From CAZXSK01 sp964642855 (GTDB lineage Bacteria > Planctomycetota > Phycisphaerae > SM23-33), in the NCBI GenBank assembly GCA_964642855.1, contig CAZXSK010000005.1, forward strand, positions 31,803-95,802: DNA of 64,000 nt, in the 5' to 3' direction. The notes beneath the pieces are model-generated. The model did no database searches, had not been told where the DNA came from, and saw nothing but the letters and a program-made list of their open reading frames with translations. A program made the position numbers and the translations under genes. Every line of letters begins with the position of its first letter. The stretch's first letter is position 1. Positions 1 to 8,234 of this stretch are shown here, piece after piece.

Positions 1-655
1 TGTGTTCGACCGCCATGTGCAGGAACTTCGCCAGGTGGTCCAGCTCCCTGCCCATGTCCGTGTTCAGGAGGCTCTTGTAGCCTTCCCTGCCACCCCAGAA
101 GACGTATCCCTGTCCACCCAACTCGTGGGTCACCTCCAGCGCCTTGGCCACCTGTGCGCCCGCATAGGCAAAAACATCGGCGTTGCAGCTCGTGGAGGCG
201 CCGTGCATGAACCGCGGATGCGTGAACAGACATGCCGTCCCCCACAGGGGGGTGATCCCCGTCTCTTGCTGCTTGGACTTGAGCAGGCGGGCGATCTCGT
301 CGAGGTTGCTGCAACTCTCGGCGAAATCCCTGCCCTCGGGCGCAACGTCTCGGTCGTGGAAACAGTAGAACTGCACGCCCAGCTTGCTGCAGAATTCGAA
401 ACACGCCTCCACCTTGTTCCGAGCGGCCTGCATCGGGTCATCGGCCTGCCAGGGCATCTGTCGGGTGTCTACCCCGAACGGATCAGCCCCGCCGTTGCAG
501 AAGGAGTGCCAGTACGCCACAGCAAACCGCAGGTGATCGGCCATCGTCTTGCCTTCCACCTGCTCCGTGGGGTTGTAGTGCTTGAAGGCCAAGGGATTGT
601 CCGAATCCGGTCCCTCGAAGGCTATTTTGTCTACGCCGGGGAAATAGTCAGCCAT
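1..655 (-). CDS. xylA: Xylose isomerase, N-terminal part (runs off the left edge)
   Basis: Converts D-xylose to D-xylulose in the cytoplasm, the entry step of xylose use. The reading frame starts MADYFPGVDKIAFEGPDS and continues to the window edge without a stop, about 218 residues of a protein usually near 440. Recognisable family segments are the TRQMPW-type stretch, the FYCFHDRD motif holding the catalytic His/Asp pair, and LWGTACLFTHPRFMHGA followed by GGQGYVFWGGREGY. The start is chosen because AGGAG lies eight bases upstream and a good promoter (727-754) lies further up. The C-terminal half, with the remaining metal ligands, is outside the window. No xylulokinase is visible; a XylR-like regulator lies about 59 kb away in the same window. 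Confidence 0.93.
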   Translation of the reverse strand, partial: MADYFPGVDKIAFEGPDSDNPLAFKHYNPTEQVEGKTMADHLRFAVAYWHSFCNGGADPFGVDTRQMPWQADDPMQAARNKVEACFEFCSKLGVQFYCFHDRDVAPEGRDFAESCSNLDEIARLLKSKQQETGITPLWGTACLFTHPRFMHGASTSCNADVFAYAGAQVAKALEVTHELGGQGYVFWGGREGYKSLLNTDMGRELDHLAKFLHMAVEH

Positions 656-1003
656 CGGTCTTGCTCCTGTTCTCTGCCAGCCGCTCGTGCGCGGGGGCAA
701 TGTATGGATTCTTCGCTTCTGGAGGGATTGTATCCCCCGCCTTGGCGGTTGCAAGAACCGGCAAAGGCTGGGAGGCGGTTTCAGGGCCTCGATTCGGTCT
801 GCCCGGGGGGCATACGGAATTGGCCCTGCTGCTTGCGGAGACGACAGTCCTTGCGGCCATTCGTTCAGCGTAAACAAAGTTTTTTAAAGTGCTTGTGACT
901 GAAATGACGGACCGGGAAACATGGAATTGACAGGTGGGATTACTTCAGTCGCCCCCCTGAGGCGCCGATGAGGACCATGGCCGGATTCCAACGCGAGGAA
1001 ACG
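656..1003. other. Divergent intergenic region between xylA and the HEAT-repeat gene
   Basis: About 350 bases with no convincing gene. It holds the xylA promoter at 727-754, and near 862-879 a partly symmetric CGTTCAGCGTAAACAAAG stretch next to a run of T and A that could be an operator or a second promoter region. No clear promoter for the rightward HEAT gene was found. Several short overlapping open frames here have no family resemblance and no ribosome sites. Confidence 0.5.
727..754 (-). promoter_or_regulatory. Predicted sigma70-type promoter of xylA
   Basis: On the minus strand TTGCAA (754-749) is followed after 16 bases by TACAAT (732-727). The spacer contains the short inverted repeat CCGCC-AA-GGCGG (748-737), which could bind a regulator. 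The predicted leader is about 65 bases and carries the AGGAG ribosome site. This is read by eye and has not been tested. Confidence 0.6.
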
Positions 1004-2851
1004 ATGGGGAAAACAAGTTGGCCCACAATCCTACCTGCCGTCCTGGGTATTGCCCTGGTCACTGCCCTGCAGTGCTTCCGGGACAGCATCCAGGCCGACC
1101 AGCTCAGCCCGGAGGCGATCGCACGGCTGGAGCGGGCGCGTGAGCCTCGCCGGGGAGACGAGGCGCATAGGGGCCGAGTCGTGCTCGTCGGAAATCCGAC
1201 CCCGAAGCAAACCGCCGTGCCCCAACCCTCGGGAAACGATACAAGAGAGGCCGGGGAACCGATCTCCCCGGACGGAGAGGCCGTCGCCCTTCGTCCTGCC
1301 GACGCCAAACCTACCGACATCCATGTCTGGGAGGTCATCGAGGAGCAGAAGCACCGCAAGACGCATTCTCCTCCGCCCCGACCCCGTAGTACCTGGGGCG
1401 AAACGTCCAGTCTCTCGGAGGAACCTCAGGCCGCCACAACCGAAGTTCATCGTATACGGACGCCCAGACTGGTTGCCGGGGAACGCGGCCATTCCGACAA
1501 CAGACCGGATGTACTCTCCGACGTACCAGAGGTAGCCCGGCCGGCCAGGAAGACCAAGCCAGTGCCCGACGTACGCCTGTCCCGCAGATCGGACGGAGAA
1601 GCTCACAAGCCCCTTCCCCACAACCAGGAAACACCCCTGGCCGTGGGCGTCAACTCACCGGCCGTCGAGACGAATCGGCGTGTCGACCCGCAGCGGCTGC
1701 ACGTGAAACTGGTAGAGGCCTCCAAGCTCGCCCAACGAGAGGCCGAAGCCTTCCAACCGGACAGGCCGCCCAGCATCTCGACCGACACGACGGTCGAAAC
1801 CGGACGATTGGACACCAGCCTGGCCGCTGCAGCCGAATCTCCTCCCTCTTCCAGACGGAGAAGGGCTACCGACCCGATAGAAGCCCCCTCCTCGACGCGA
1901 CCAAAGCTTACAAGCCCTGCTCCGGAGTTGCCCGATTCCGCACCACTTCGGCCCGCAGAAACCGAAGACGTTCTGGCCGCAGTGACCCATCCAGCCGAGG
2001 GGGATGCTCCCCTCACCGATGCATCTCTGCCGGTTGGCAAGCCCCGCCTGGATTCCGTCGACGCCCCGCGGGTCAGCGAAGTCAAAGCCGCCAGTCCGGC
2101 TGATGTGGTCGGGGTCCGCAGGAAGGCTACTGGCCCGGTGGATGCCGTGGCAAGGTCTCTCAAACCGAACGACTCGGTCGAGGTCGATGCCCCCGACGTG
2201 CCCAGAGACCAGAAGGCCTTGGCAAGTCGCACCGACCAGTCGACCGGCTCGGATGAACCCCAAAGCCCCCAGGCCTCGCAAGAGACGCAGACCGACGAGG
2301 TCCCCAAGAACGTCAACCCCTCGGACCCGACGACCTGGAAAGAAGGCCAGGATCGTAACCTTCTTCTGATTATGGCGTTGCAGGACAGTGATCGGTATGT
2401 TCGCAAGTGGGCGGCGGAAGTTCTCGGACCCACGGGCGACAAACGAGCCGTCAAGCCGCTGATTCGGCTTCTGGGAGACGACGACTGGTCGGTCCGGCGA
2501 AGCGTGATGTACTCGCTGATGCAGATCAAGGATGACCGCGCGGTCAAACCCCTGATCGACGTCCTCCGAAAAGGCACCGACAAGGACCGCCAGCTTGCCG
2601 CCGTGGTTCTCGGACGCATGAATGCAACCAAGGCCGTCGGATCGCTCATCGACAGCCTATCTGATAGCGACTGGGAAGTCCGAGAAGCCTGTGCCATCGC
2701 CTTGGGGCAGTTGGGCGATCGCGAAGCCCTGGCTGCCCTCCGCAGGGCAGCCGCAGACGAAGATGAGGACGTCAAGCGAGCGGCCCGTCGCGCCATCCAG
2801 CGCGTGACCGAAGGCAAGCAGACTGTCGCCCAGCGCGACGACGAGGAATAG
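1004..2851 (+). CDS. Membrane-anchored protein with long disordered region and C-terminal HEAT repeats
   Basis: No specific function can be assigned. The protein starts with a hydrophobic segment (about residues 4-24, TSWPTILPAVLGIALVTA) that would export or anchor it. About 430 residues rich in Pro, Ser, Thr, Asp, Glu and Arg follow, with little predicted fold. The last 160 residues hold about five HEAT/PBS-lyase type repeats, seen as repeating units such as DRAVKPLIDVLRKG and SDSDWEVREACAIALGQLGD. HEAT arrays usually bind other proteins. The start at 1004 is preferred over an in-frame ATG at 968 because GAGGAA lies just upstream of it and the hydrophobic segment then sits at the N-terminus. 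It appears to be a single-gene unit. Confidence 0.75.
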   Translation: MGKTSWPTILPAVLGIALVTALQCFRDSIQADQLSPEAIARLERAREPRRGDEAHRGRVVLVGNPTPKQTAVPQPSGNDTREAGEPISPDGEAVALRPADAKPTDIHVWEVIEEQKHRKTHSPPPRPRSTWGETSSLSEEPQAATTEVHRIRTPRLVAGERGHSDNRPDVLSDVPEVARPARKTKPVPDVRLSRRSDGEAHKPLPHNQETPLAVGVNSPAVETNRRVDPQRLHVKLVEASKLAQREAEAFQPDRPPSISTDTTVETGRLDTSLAAAAESPPSSRRRRATDPIEAPSSTRPKLTSPAPELPDSAPLRPAETEDVLAAVTHPAEGDAPLTDASLPVGKPRLDSVDAPRVSEVKAASPADVVGVRRKATGPVDAVARSLKPNDSVEVDAPDVPRDQKALASRTDQSTGSDEPQSPQASQETQTDEVPKNVNPSDPTTWKEGQDRNLLLIMALQDSDRYVRKWAAEVLGPTGDKRAVKPLIRLLGDDDWSVRRSVMYSLMQIKDDRAVKPLIDVLRKGTDKDRQLAAVVLGRMNATKAVGSLIDSLSDSDWEVREACAIALGQLGDREALAALRRAAADEDEDVKRAARRAIQRVTEGKQTVAQRDDEE

Positions 2852-2923
2852 CCCCCCGCCGATCGGCCTCGAACCTTCTCCAGGAATCTCCCCCTACCCT
2901 GTGCGTCCTGCTGTGTATCGGTC

Positions 2924-2929
2924 TAGAAT
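2924..2929 (+). promoter_or_regulatory. Candidate -10 element (TAGAAT) for the flavoprotein gene
   Basis: TAGAAT matches the sigma70 -10 consensus at five of six positions and lies 55 bases before the ATG at 2985. No good -35 is present at the usual distance, so this is a weak call. Confidence 0.3.
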
Positions 2930-2984
2930 GCCGCAAAGGCTGCATCGTCGAAGATCAAACAAGACCGTAAGGCAGGAGACCTGC

Positions 2985-4397
2985 ATGAAGTACGAGTACG
3001 ACCTGATCACCATCGGCCTGGGTCCGGCGGGAATGGCTGTGTCGATCATGGGCTCGATGATGGACCTGAGAGTCTGTGCCATCGAGGCCGATCGCATCGG
3101 CGGCGAATGCATGAATGTCGGGTGCATTCCCAGCAAGTCACTGCTGCAGATGGCCCGGACAAGGGCGATGTTTGACCACTTGCAGACCATGGGCCTCGCC
3201 CAGATGCCCAGACCCGACGTGGTCGACCCGTTCCCTCGCATCGCCAAGTACCTCGACTACATCCGCGATGCCAAGACCATGAAGATGTTCGACAAAGTCG
3301 ATCTGCATCTTCGCGAGGGCAAGGCCTCCTTCGTGGACCCACACACCGTAGCCGTCGGCGACAAGCAGTTCACCGCGCAACGGATCTTCATCTGCGCCGG
3401 CACCCGTCCAGCCCTTCCGCCCATCGAGGGGCTTGCCGAGTCGGAACCTCTGACCAACGAAACCATCTTCCGCATCGAAGATGTTCCGGAATCGATGATC
3501 GTCCTTGGCGGGGGCGCGATCGCCTGCGAAATGGCCCAGGCGTTCGCCCGGCTGGGCAGCAAGGTGACGCTCGTGATGCGCGGCAGGAGCATCCAGTGGC
3601 GGGAAGACGTCGACGCCGCCGAGATCATTCAGAACACCTTCCGGGAAGAAGGCATCGACGTTCTCACGCGCCGAACCATGACCCGGGTCGAAAAACGCGA
3701 CGACAGGTTCGTTCTCCACACCGAGGAAGATGGCGAGATCTTCGCTGAGCAGCTGCTTAGCGCCACCGGCCGGCGGATGGACCTGGACGCTCTGAAGCTC
3801 GGTAACGCCGGGGTGGATTTCACCGACGCGGGAATCACGGTCGACAAGTACCTTCGCACCAGCCGGAAACACATCTATGCCGCGGGCGACTGCAACGGAT
3901 ACGCCCAGCTGTCGCACGCGGCGATGCACCAGGGCATGATCGCGTTGATCAACAGCATGCTGCCTTGGCCGATGAAGCGGGATTTCCGCAAGTTCGTGAT
4001 CCCCTGGACCGTTTTCACCGAGCCGGAGTACTCCTATGTGGGCCCGCGGGAGAGCGAACTCCGGAAACGAGGCGTGAAGTACGAGACGATCACCGTGCGA
4101 TACGCCGACTACGGAGCAGCCATCGCCGAGGACCTCGAGAAGGGATTCGTGAAGGTGCACGTCTCCCCGACCGGGAAGATCCACGCCGCCTGCATCGTGG
4201 GCGAGGGGTCGGGCGACATGATCAACGAATGGGGTCTGGCGATCCAGAAGGGCATTCGCATGCACGATGTCATGATGCTCCAGCACTCGTTCCCAACGAT
4301 GAGCTTTCTCAACAAGCGCATCGCGGAGACCTGGATGCAGAACCGCATGAAATCCGCCCGCCTCCGTAAAATGGCTGCGTGGTTCTTCCGGCACTGA
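2985..4397 (+). CDS. FAD-dependent pyridine nucleotide-disulfide oxidoreductase (lipoamide dehydrogenase-like)
   Basis: A 470-residue class I flavoprotein disulfide reductase. It has an N-terminal FAD-binding GLGPAGMA motif (residues 11-18), the redox disulfide GGECMNVGC (Cys42 and Cys47), a second dinucleotide site VLGGGAIACE, the FAD motif IYAAGDCNG, and a C-terminal dimer domain. In dimeric relatives the C-terminal HxHPTxxE motif supplies the His-Glu base pair; here the aligned stretch reads HSFPTMSF, so both residues appear to be Phe. The substrate is therefore unclear: it could be a mercuric-reductase-like or transhydrogenase-like enzyme rather than true lipoamide dehydrogenase, and no 2-oxoacid dehydrogenase genes are nearby. 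The start has AGGAG six bases upstream. Confidence 0.85.
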   Translation: MKYEYDLITIGLGPAGMAVSIMGSMMDLRVCAIEADRIGGECMNVGCIPSKSLLQMARTRAMFDHLQTMGLAQMPRPDVVDPFPRIAKYLDYIRDAKTMKMFDKVDLHLREGKASFVDPHTVAVGDKQFTAQRIFICAGTRPALPPIEGLAESEPLTNETIFRIEDVPESMIVLGGGAIACEMAQAFARLGSKVTLVMRGRSIQWREDVDAAEIIQNTFREEGIDVLTRRTMTRVEKRDDRFVLHTEEDGEIFAEQLLSATGRRMDLDALKLGNAGVDFTDAGITVDKYLRTSRKHIYAAGDCNGYAQLSHAAMHQGMIALINSMLPWPMKRDFRKFVIPWTVFTEPEYSYVGPRESELRKRGVKYETITVRYADYGAAIAEDLEKGFVKVHVSPTGKIHAACIVGEGSGDMINEWGLAIQKGIRMHDVMMLQHSFPTMSFLNKRIAETWMQNRMKSARLRKMAAWFFRH

Positions 4398-4420
4398 TCG
4401 CGGCAAGCCCGCGACAAGGC

Positions 4421-4449
4421 TTGACATCCGTCAGCCATCCGCCCAGCAT
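4421..4449 (+). promoter_or_regulatory. Candidate promoter upstream of the alpha-L-fucosidase gene
   Basis: A perfect TTGACA at 4421-4426 is followed after 17 bases by CAGCAT (4444-4449), a poor -10. The -35 is convincing, the -10 is not. It lies 84 bases before the ATG. Confidence 0.4.
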
Positions 4450-4532
4450 ACCCAGACTGCACCCCGCTTCGCGAAGGCTTCGGCAGGGCGCAGTTTGCTT
4501 CCCGCAACCCTACAGCCACAAGGAACACTGAG

Positions 4533-5834
4533 ATGCCCCAGATTGCTCCCTGGTTCGCCGACGGCAAGTACGGCGTGTTCATCCACTGGACGCTCAAGAA
4601 CATCGAAATGGACTTCGACGAGCCAGCCGACGATATGACACTCGACCTTCAGCGTCAGTGGGCCCGCGAGCGGTTCACGGCATCGAAGTTCGACGCCCGC
4701 CAGTGGGCCCGGTCGTTTAAGGAGTGGGGGGCGCAGTACGCCGTGCTGACCACCAAGCACCACATCGGCTTTGCCCTGTTCGACGGCCCGGGCAGCGAGA
4801 TGACCTCCGTCAATTACGCCCCCGCCAAGAGAGACATCGTAGCCGAGTACGTCGAGGCTCTCCGGGCAGAAGGCATTCGCGTGGGCCTGTACTACTCGCT
4901 GCCGGACTGGTCCCACCCGGACTACGCTTCGCTCACCGGCGGGGACAACCCCCGGAGCTACTCCAAGGAAGATCAGCCCGAGCGATGGAACCGGTTCGTG
5001 GAGCAGATGTTCGCTGAGGTCCGCCACCTCTGCACAGCGTACGGGCCTGTCGACATGCTCTGGTTCGACGGCGACTGGGAACGGACCGCAGAGCAGTGGC
5101 GCACCGTCGAGCTGGCGGAGATGATCCAGGAACTCCAGCCCCACGCGATCTTCAACAATCGCCTCCGCCATCGATGCCTGGGGCACTTCGGCACGCCGGA
5201 ATCTGCAGCCCCTCTGTCTGCGCCCACCGGGTTCTGGGAGCACTGCACGACCCTGGGCGATAACTGGGACGGGCAGGCAGCGAACCGGAACGTCAAACCG
5301 CCTTCGGAGCTCATCCGCCTGGCCTGCGACATGGTGGGCATGGGCGGAAACGTGCTGCTGAACATCGCTCCGCGGGGCGACGGCACGATTCCGCAGGTTC
5401 AGGCCGACGCCATGACCGAAGTCGGGGATTGGATAAACGCCCACTCGGAAGCGATCTACGGCACCGAGGCAGGTCTGCCGGCGGGCCTGTTCCACGGTGC
5501 ATCCACCCACAAGGGCAGCGTGCTCTACCTGATCGCCTACGACCAGCCTCGAGATTCTGTCGTGGTCAAGGGCCTGTGCAGTCCTGTTGCCCGGGCCGTC
5601 CACCTGACAAGCGGCCGGGAGCTCAACTGGCATGTTTCCGGAGGCAGGCCGAAATTCGGCAAGCCAGGCTGGCTGTTCGTGGAGGTACCACCGGAGTGCA
5701 TGGACCCCCACGCCACGGTCATCCGTCTTGAATTCGAGAACGACGAACTGGTCGTTCAGCATCCCGACGGCAGCAGAAAGACCTGGCGAGGAAGGCCGGT
5801 GCTGACCGAACAGGCCACCGTCGAGGAACGCTGA
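4533..5834 (+). CDS. Alpha-L-fucosidase, glycoside hydrolase family 29
   Basis: Hydrolyses terminal alpha-linked L-fucose by a retaining mechanism. The 433 residues form the GH29 barrel plus a short beta-domain. Family marks include the opening WFADGKYGVFIHW, the YAVLTTKHHIGFALFDG stretch (relatives usually have Asp where this one has Ile), YYSLPDWSHPDY, and DMLWFDGDW, whose Asp is the predicted nucleophile. GGNVLLNIAPRGDG is another typical segment. No signal peptide is seen, so it probably acts in the cytoplasm on imported oligosaccharides. AAGGAA lies upstream of the start. It stands alone between two predicted promoters. The exact linkage specificity cannot be told from sequence. Confidence 0.92.
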   Translation: MPQIAPWFADGKYGVFIHWTLKNIEMDFDEPADDMTLDLQRQWARERFTASKFDARQWARSFKEWGAQYAVLTTKHHIGFALFDGPGSEMTSVNYAPAKRDIVAEYVEALRAEGIRVGLYYSLPDWSHPDYASLTGGDNPRSYSKEDQPERWNRFVEQMFAEVRHLCTAYGPVDMLWFDGDWERTAEQWRTVELAEMIQELQPHAIFNNRLRHRCLGHFGTPESAAPLSAPTGFWEHCTTLGDNWDGQAANRNVKPPSELIRLACDMVGMGGNVLLNIAPRGDGTIPQVQADAMTEVGDWINAHSEAIYGTEAGLPAGLFHGASTHKGSVLYLIAYDQPRDSVVVKGLCSPVARAVHLTSGRELNWHVSGGRPKFGKPGWLFVEVPPECMDPHATVIRLEFENDELVVQHPDGSRKTWRGRPVLTEQATVEER

Positions 5835-5869
5835 GTTCGGCAGTATCGCTTTTGGAGGCCTCGGCAACC

Positions 5870-5898
5870 TTGACACATAGGCCTGTTGAGGATAACAT
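5870..5898 (+). promoter_or_regulatory. Predicted sigma70-type promoter of the SPOR-like gene
   Basis: TTGACA at 5870-5875, a 17-base spacer, then TAACAT at 5893-5898. The GTG start at 5953 follows with GGAG upstream. This is one of the clearest promoters in the window. Confidence 0.65.
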
Positions 5899-5952
5899 CC
5901 TCTGGTTTCCGATGTCTGGGTACTTCGGCCTCGGCCGAAGGAGTTACATAGC

Positions 5953-6612
5953 GTGGCCAGGAAAAAGAACTCGGTGGCGCCGTTCGAGGTTGTGGCAGGG
6001 ATCGGCAGAACCCAGCACAAACCGGCAGGCGGCGAGCGCACGAAACCGGGCGACCAGAAGGNNNNNNNNNNNNNNNNNNNNNNNNNNNNNNNNNNNNNNN
6101 NNNNNNNNNNNNNNNNNNNNNNNNNNNNNNNNNNNNNNNNNNNNNNNNNNNNNNNNNNNNNCGTGTTGCTTGGCGGACTGCTGGTCTTGCTGCTGGGAGC
6201 ATTTGTTCTGGGCCGGTCGACGGCGCCGCAGCCCCAGGCACCCACGGAGGTCAACAAGGCAGGGACCGAACCGGTGATTACCGAGAATCGCGTCCCTGGC
6301 TGGTATTATCTGGTGGTCGAGGCGATGAATGGCAACAGTACGGCTGACATCGCCCAGGCCGAAGCGCTGAAGACGTATCTGGACAAGCACGGCGTGCCGG
6401 TGACAATCCATGGCTATGAGCAGGACGGGGTCAGGGCGATCCTGATCTCCCGAGCGGGGTTCGAGAACCCGCGAAGTCCCGCTGCCGGCGAGTTCGTCGA
6501 ACGGGTACAGCAGTTGGGACAGCAGTATGCCGACCAGTTTGGCTCGAGGTTCAACTTTCGGCCGACCAAGCCGGGAGAGGAAACCGGGCCCTGGTTCGTG
6601 CAGTGGGAATAG
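5953..6612 (+). CDS. Membrane-anchored SPOR-like protein, interrupted by an assembly gap
   Basis: The visible N-terminal part (MARKKNSVAPFEVV, about 36 residues, basic) and C-terminal part (about 150 residues) lie either side of 100 N. After the gap comes a transmembrane segment (VLLGGLLVLLLGAFVLG) and a domain starting WYYLVVEAM with alternating strands and helices that resembles a SPOR-type or sporulation-related repeat fold, which in other bacteria binds denuded peptidoglycan. The frame is open across the gap at its drawn length, but 100 N is a conventional placeholder, so the true length is unknown. The start is GTG with GGAG about ten bases upstream. It probably forms an operon with the next small gene, 47 bases downstream. 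Confidence 0.6.
   Translation: MARKKNSVAPFEVVAGIGRTQHKPAGGERTKPGDQKXXXXXXXXXXXXXXXXXXXXXXXXXXXXXXXXXXVLLGGLLVLLLGAFVLGRSTAPQPQAPTEVNKAGTEPVITENRVPGWYYLVVEAMNGNSTADIAQAEALKTYLDKHGVPVTIHGYEQDGVRAILISRAGFENPRSPAAGEFVERVQQLGQQYADQFGSRFNFRPTKPGEETGPWFVQWE
6062..6161. other. Assembly gap (100 N)
   Basis: Exactly 100 undetermined bases inside the SPOR-like gene. No shared sequence is seen on the two sides, unlike the second gap in this window, so real sequence is probably missing. Confidence 0.99.
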
Positions 6613-6659
6613 CGAAACACAGACAGACTTTACGGAATCCGTATCAGGAGTATTGACCG

Positions 6660-6914
6660 ATGACGATGGACAGGACCCTGAAGGTACACGGCGGACTGCT
6701 TCGGGCGCGAAGCGTGCTGACCCGGGCGGAACGAATCGCACGCCTGATGGAAGAAGGCAAGTTTGATCCGGAAGAGGATAGCCCCCTCGGTCTTCCCAAG
6801 GTGCGGGTGAAGACCTCCAAGGCTGGCAGCAAGAAGAAGGAAGCCAAGGAAGAGGCGGAAGAAGGAGTCGCCGCCGAAGCCGGTGCCGAGAGCTCCGAAG
6901 GCGCTTCCGAGTAG
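6660..6914 (+). CDS. Small basic protein of the PVC-superphylum signature family, with acidic tail
   Basis: 84 residues. The first 55 fit the small basic protein family described in Chlamydiae, Verrucomicrobia and Planctomycetes (TIGR04137-like): MTMDRTLK at the start, a core reading RSVLTRAERIARLMEEGKFD, then SPLGLPKVR. Earlier work on the family proposed nucleic-acid binding and a ribosome-related role. The last 30 residues are different: a Lys-rich stretch followed by a Glu/Ala/Ser-rich acidic tail. The start at 6660 is favoured by AGGAG ten bases upstream and by the family beginning; a second ATG at 6666 is possible. An inverted repeat follows the gene. The family assignment is from memory of the consensus. 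Confidence 0.78.
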   Translation: MTMDRTLKVHGGLLRARSVLTRAERIARLMEEGKFDPEEDSPLGLPKVRVKTSKAGSKKKEAKEEAEEGVAAEAGAESSEGASE

Positions 6915-6952
6915 CCAACCCCTGCCTGTGGCGGATCCCGATGCGTAACTCC

Positions 6953-6988
6953 AAACGAGCCGTCCCGGCCTGCCGGGATGGCTCGTTT
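6953..6988 (+). terminator. Stem-loop terminator after the small basic protein gene
   Basis: A 16-base stem (6953-6968 with 6973-6988, one G-T wobble) around a four-base CCTG loop, ending in GTTT. It separates the small basic protein gene from the aminotransferase that starts at 7027. Confidence 0.7.
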
Positions 6989-7026
6989 CAGGCGCATCGC
7001 CTCTGAACTTTCTCCCGGAGACAACC

Positions 7027-8142
7027 ATGGACAACCTCTGCAGAATTGCCTCCCGCATGAACAAGCTGGATGCTTCCGGCATCCGCAAGGTCTTTGACCT
7101 TGCAGCGAAGATGACCGACCCGATCAACCTGTCGATCGGCCAGCCCGATTTCGACGTACCCGATAGCGTCAAAGACTCCGCCGTCGAAGCGATCCGCAAA
7201 GGCCACAACCGCTACACCCAGACCCAGGGCACGGCTGCTCTTCGAGAGAAGATCGCGCGAAGCTGCGCCGAGGAATTCGGGTGGAATGACGCCGACGACC
7301 GCCTCTACCTGGTGACCTCCGGGGTGAGCGGCGCACTGGTTCTGGCGATGCTCACACTGGTTGACCCAGGCGACGAAGTGGTCTTCGCGGATCCCTACTT
7401 CGTGATGTACTCCCACCTGGTGAATCTCGCCGGCGGCGTGCCCGTGGCGGTGGATACCTATCCGGACTTCACCCCCGACCCCCAGAAGATCGCCGACGCC
7501 ATCGGGCCTCGCACGCGGATGCTGATCATCAACTCCCCTGCCAATCCGACGGGCAGAGTGTACAGCGAACAGGAACTCCGGGAGATCGCAGAAATCGCAC
7601 GCAAGCACGAGCTGCTGGTGGTGTCCGACGAGATCTACGACCGGTTCTGCTACGACCAGCCTTTTGTTTCGATGGCTTCGCTGTACGAGAACACGTTGCT
7701 GATGCGGGGTTTCTCCAAAACCTGCGCGATGACGGGCTGGCGTATCGGGTGGTGCACCGGCCCCAGGCCCATCATCGAGAAGATGACGATGCTCCAGCAA
7801 TACAGCTTCGTATGTGCCCCAAGCATGGCGCAACAGGCCGCACTGACAGCGATGGACACCGACGTTTCCGAGCAGGTCGCGCACTATCGCCGCAAACGTG
7901 ACATGGTCGCAGACGCCCTGTGCGAGAGTTTCGGACTGGTCAAGCCCGGGGGTGCATTCTACGCATTCGTTCCCGCACCGGGCGGGGACGCAACGACGTT
8001 CGTTACCAAGGCGATCGAAAACAACGTGCTGATCATCCCGGGTGGCGTGTTCTCAACGAAGGACACGCATTTCCGTATATCCTACGCTACCAGCGACGAC
8101 CAGCTTGCCAGGGGGTTGGGGATCCTCCAAAGCCTTCGCTGA
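7027..8142 (+). CDS. Class I/II pyridoxal-phosphate aminotransferase
   Basis: A 371-residue fold-type I aminotransferase of the aspartate aminotransferase superfamily. Family marks are LSIGQPDFDVP near residue 35, NSPANPTG (169-176), the cofactor-binding DEIY (201-204) and the Schiff-base lysine in GFSKTCAMTGWRIGW (Lys231). The amino-acid substrate cannot be told. It begins the run of genes leading to the acyl carrier protein and ketosynthases, with 92 bases before the next start, so it may or may not belong to that unit. GGAG lies nine bases before the ATG. Annotation pipelines often call such proteins aspartate or alanine aminotransferase. Confidence 0.88.
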   Translation: MDNLCRIASRMNKLDASGIRKVFDLAAKMTDPINLSIGQPDFDVPDSVKDSAVEAIRKGHNRYTQTQGTAALREKIARSCAEEFGWNDADDRLYLVTSGVSGALVLAMLTLVDPGDEVVFADPYFVMYSHLVNLAGGVPVAVDTYPDFTPDPQKIADAIGPRTRMLIINSPANPTGRVYSEQELREIAEIARKHELLVVSDEIYDRFCYDQPFVSMASLYENTLLMRGFSKTCAMTGWRIGWCTGPRPIIEKMTMLQQYSFVCAPSMAQQAALTAMDTDVSEQVAHYRRKRDMVADALCESFGLVKPGGAFYAFVPAPGGDATTFVTKAIENNVLIIPGGVFSTKDTHFRISYATSDDQLARGLGILQSLR

Positions 8143-8162
8143 GCAAAAATCGCTTGCATAAT
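8135..8162 (+). promoter_or_regulatory. Candidate promoter upstream of the first dehydratase gene
   Basis: TTCGCT (8135-8140), 16 bases, then CATAAT (8157-8162), which matches five of six -10 positions. The -35 overlaps the end of the aminotransferase gene. An alternative pair TTGCAT/TAAAAG starts at 8154. Confidence 0.35.
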
Positions 8163-8234
8163 CTCCCCCGACCGACTAAAAGGCCGCAATCCCCAAACCG
8201 CCCCGGAGGCGGTTACGGAACACGAGGATCACGG

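Noticed and set aside
2857..2870. GCCGATCGGC palindrome after the HEAT gene as a terminator
   Set aside because: A ten-base palindrome with no loop and no T run; likely chance in GC-rich DNA.
3138..4427. A 429-residue frame opposite the flavoprotein gene
   Set aside because: Antisense shadow with His-rich composition and no family resemblance.
6062..6161. The first N run as a possible contig overlap like the second
   Set aside because: The sequences either side do not match, so there is no evidence that the gap is artefactual.
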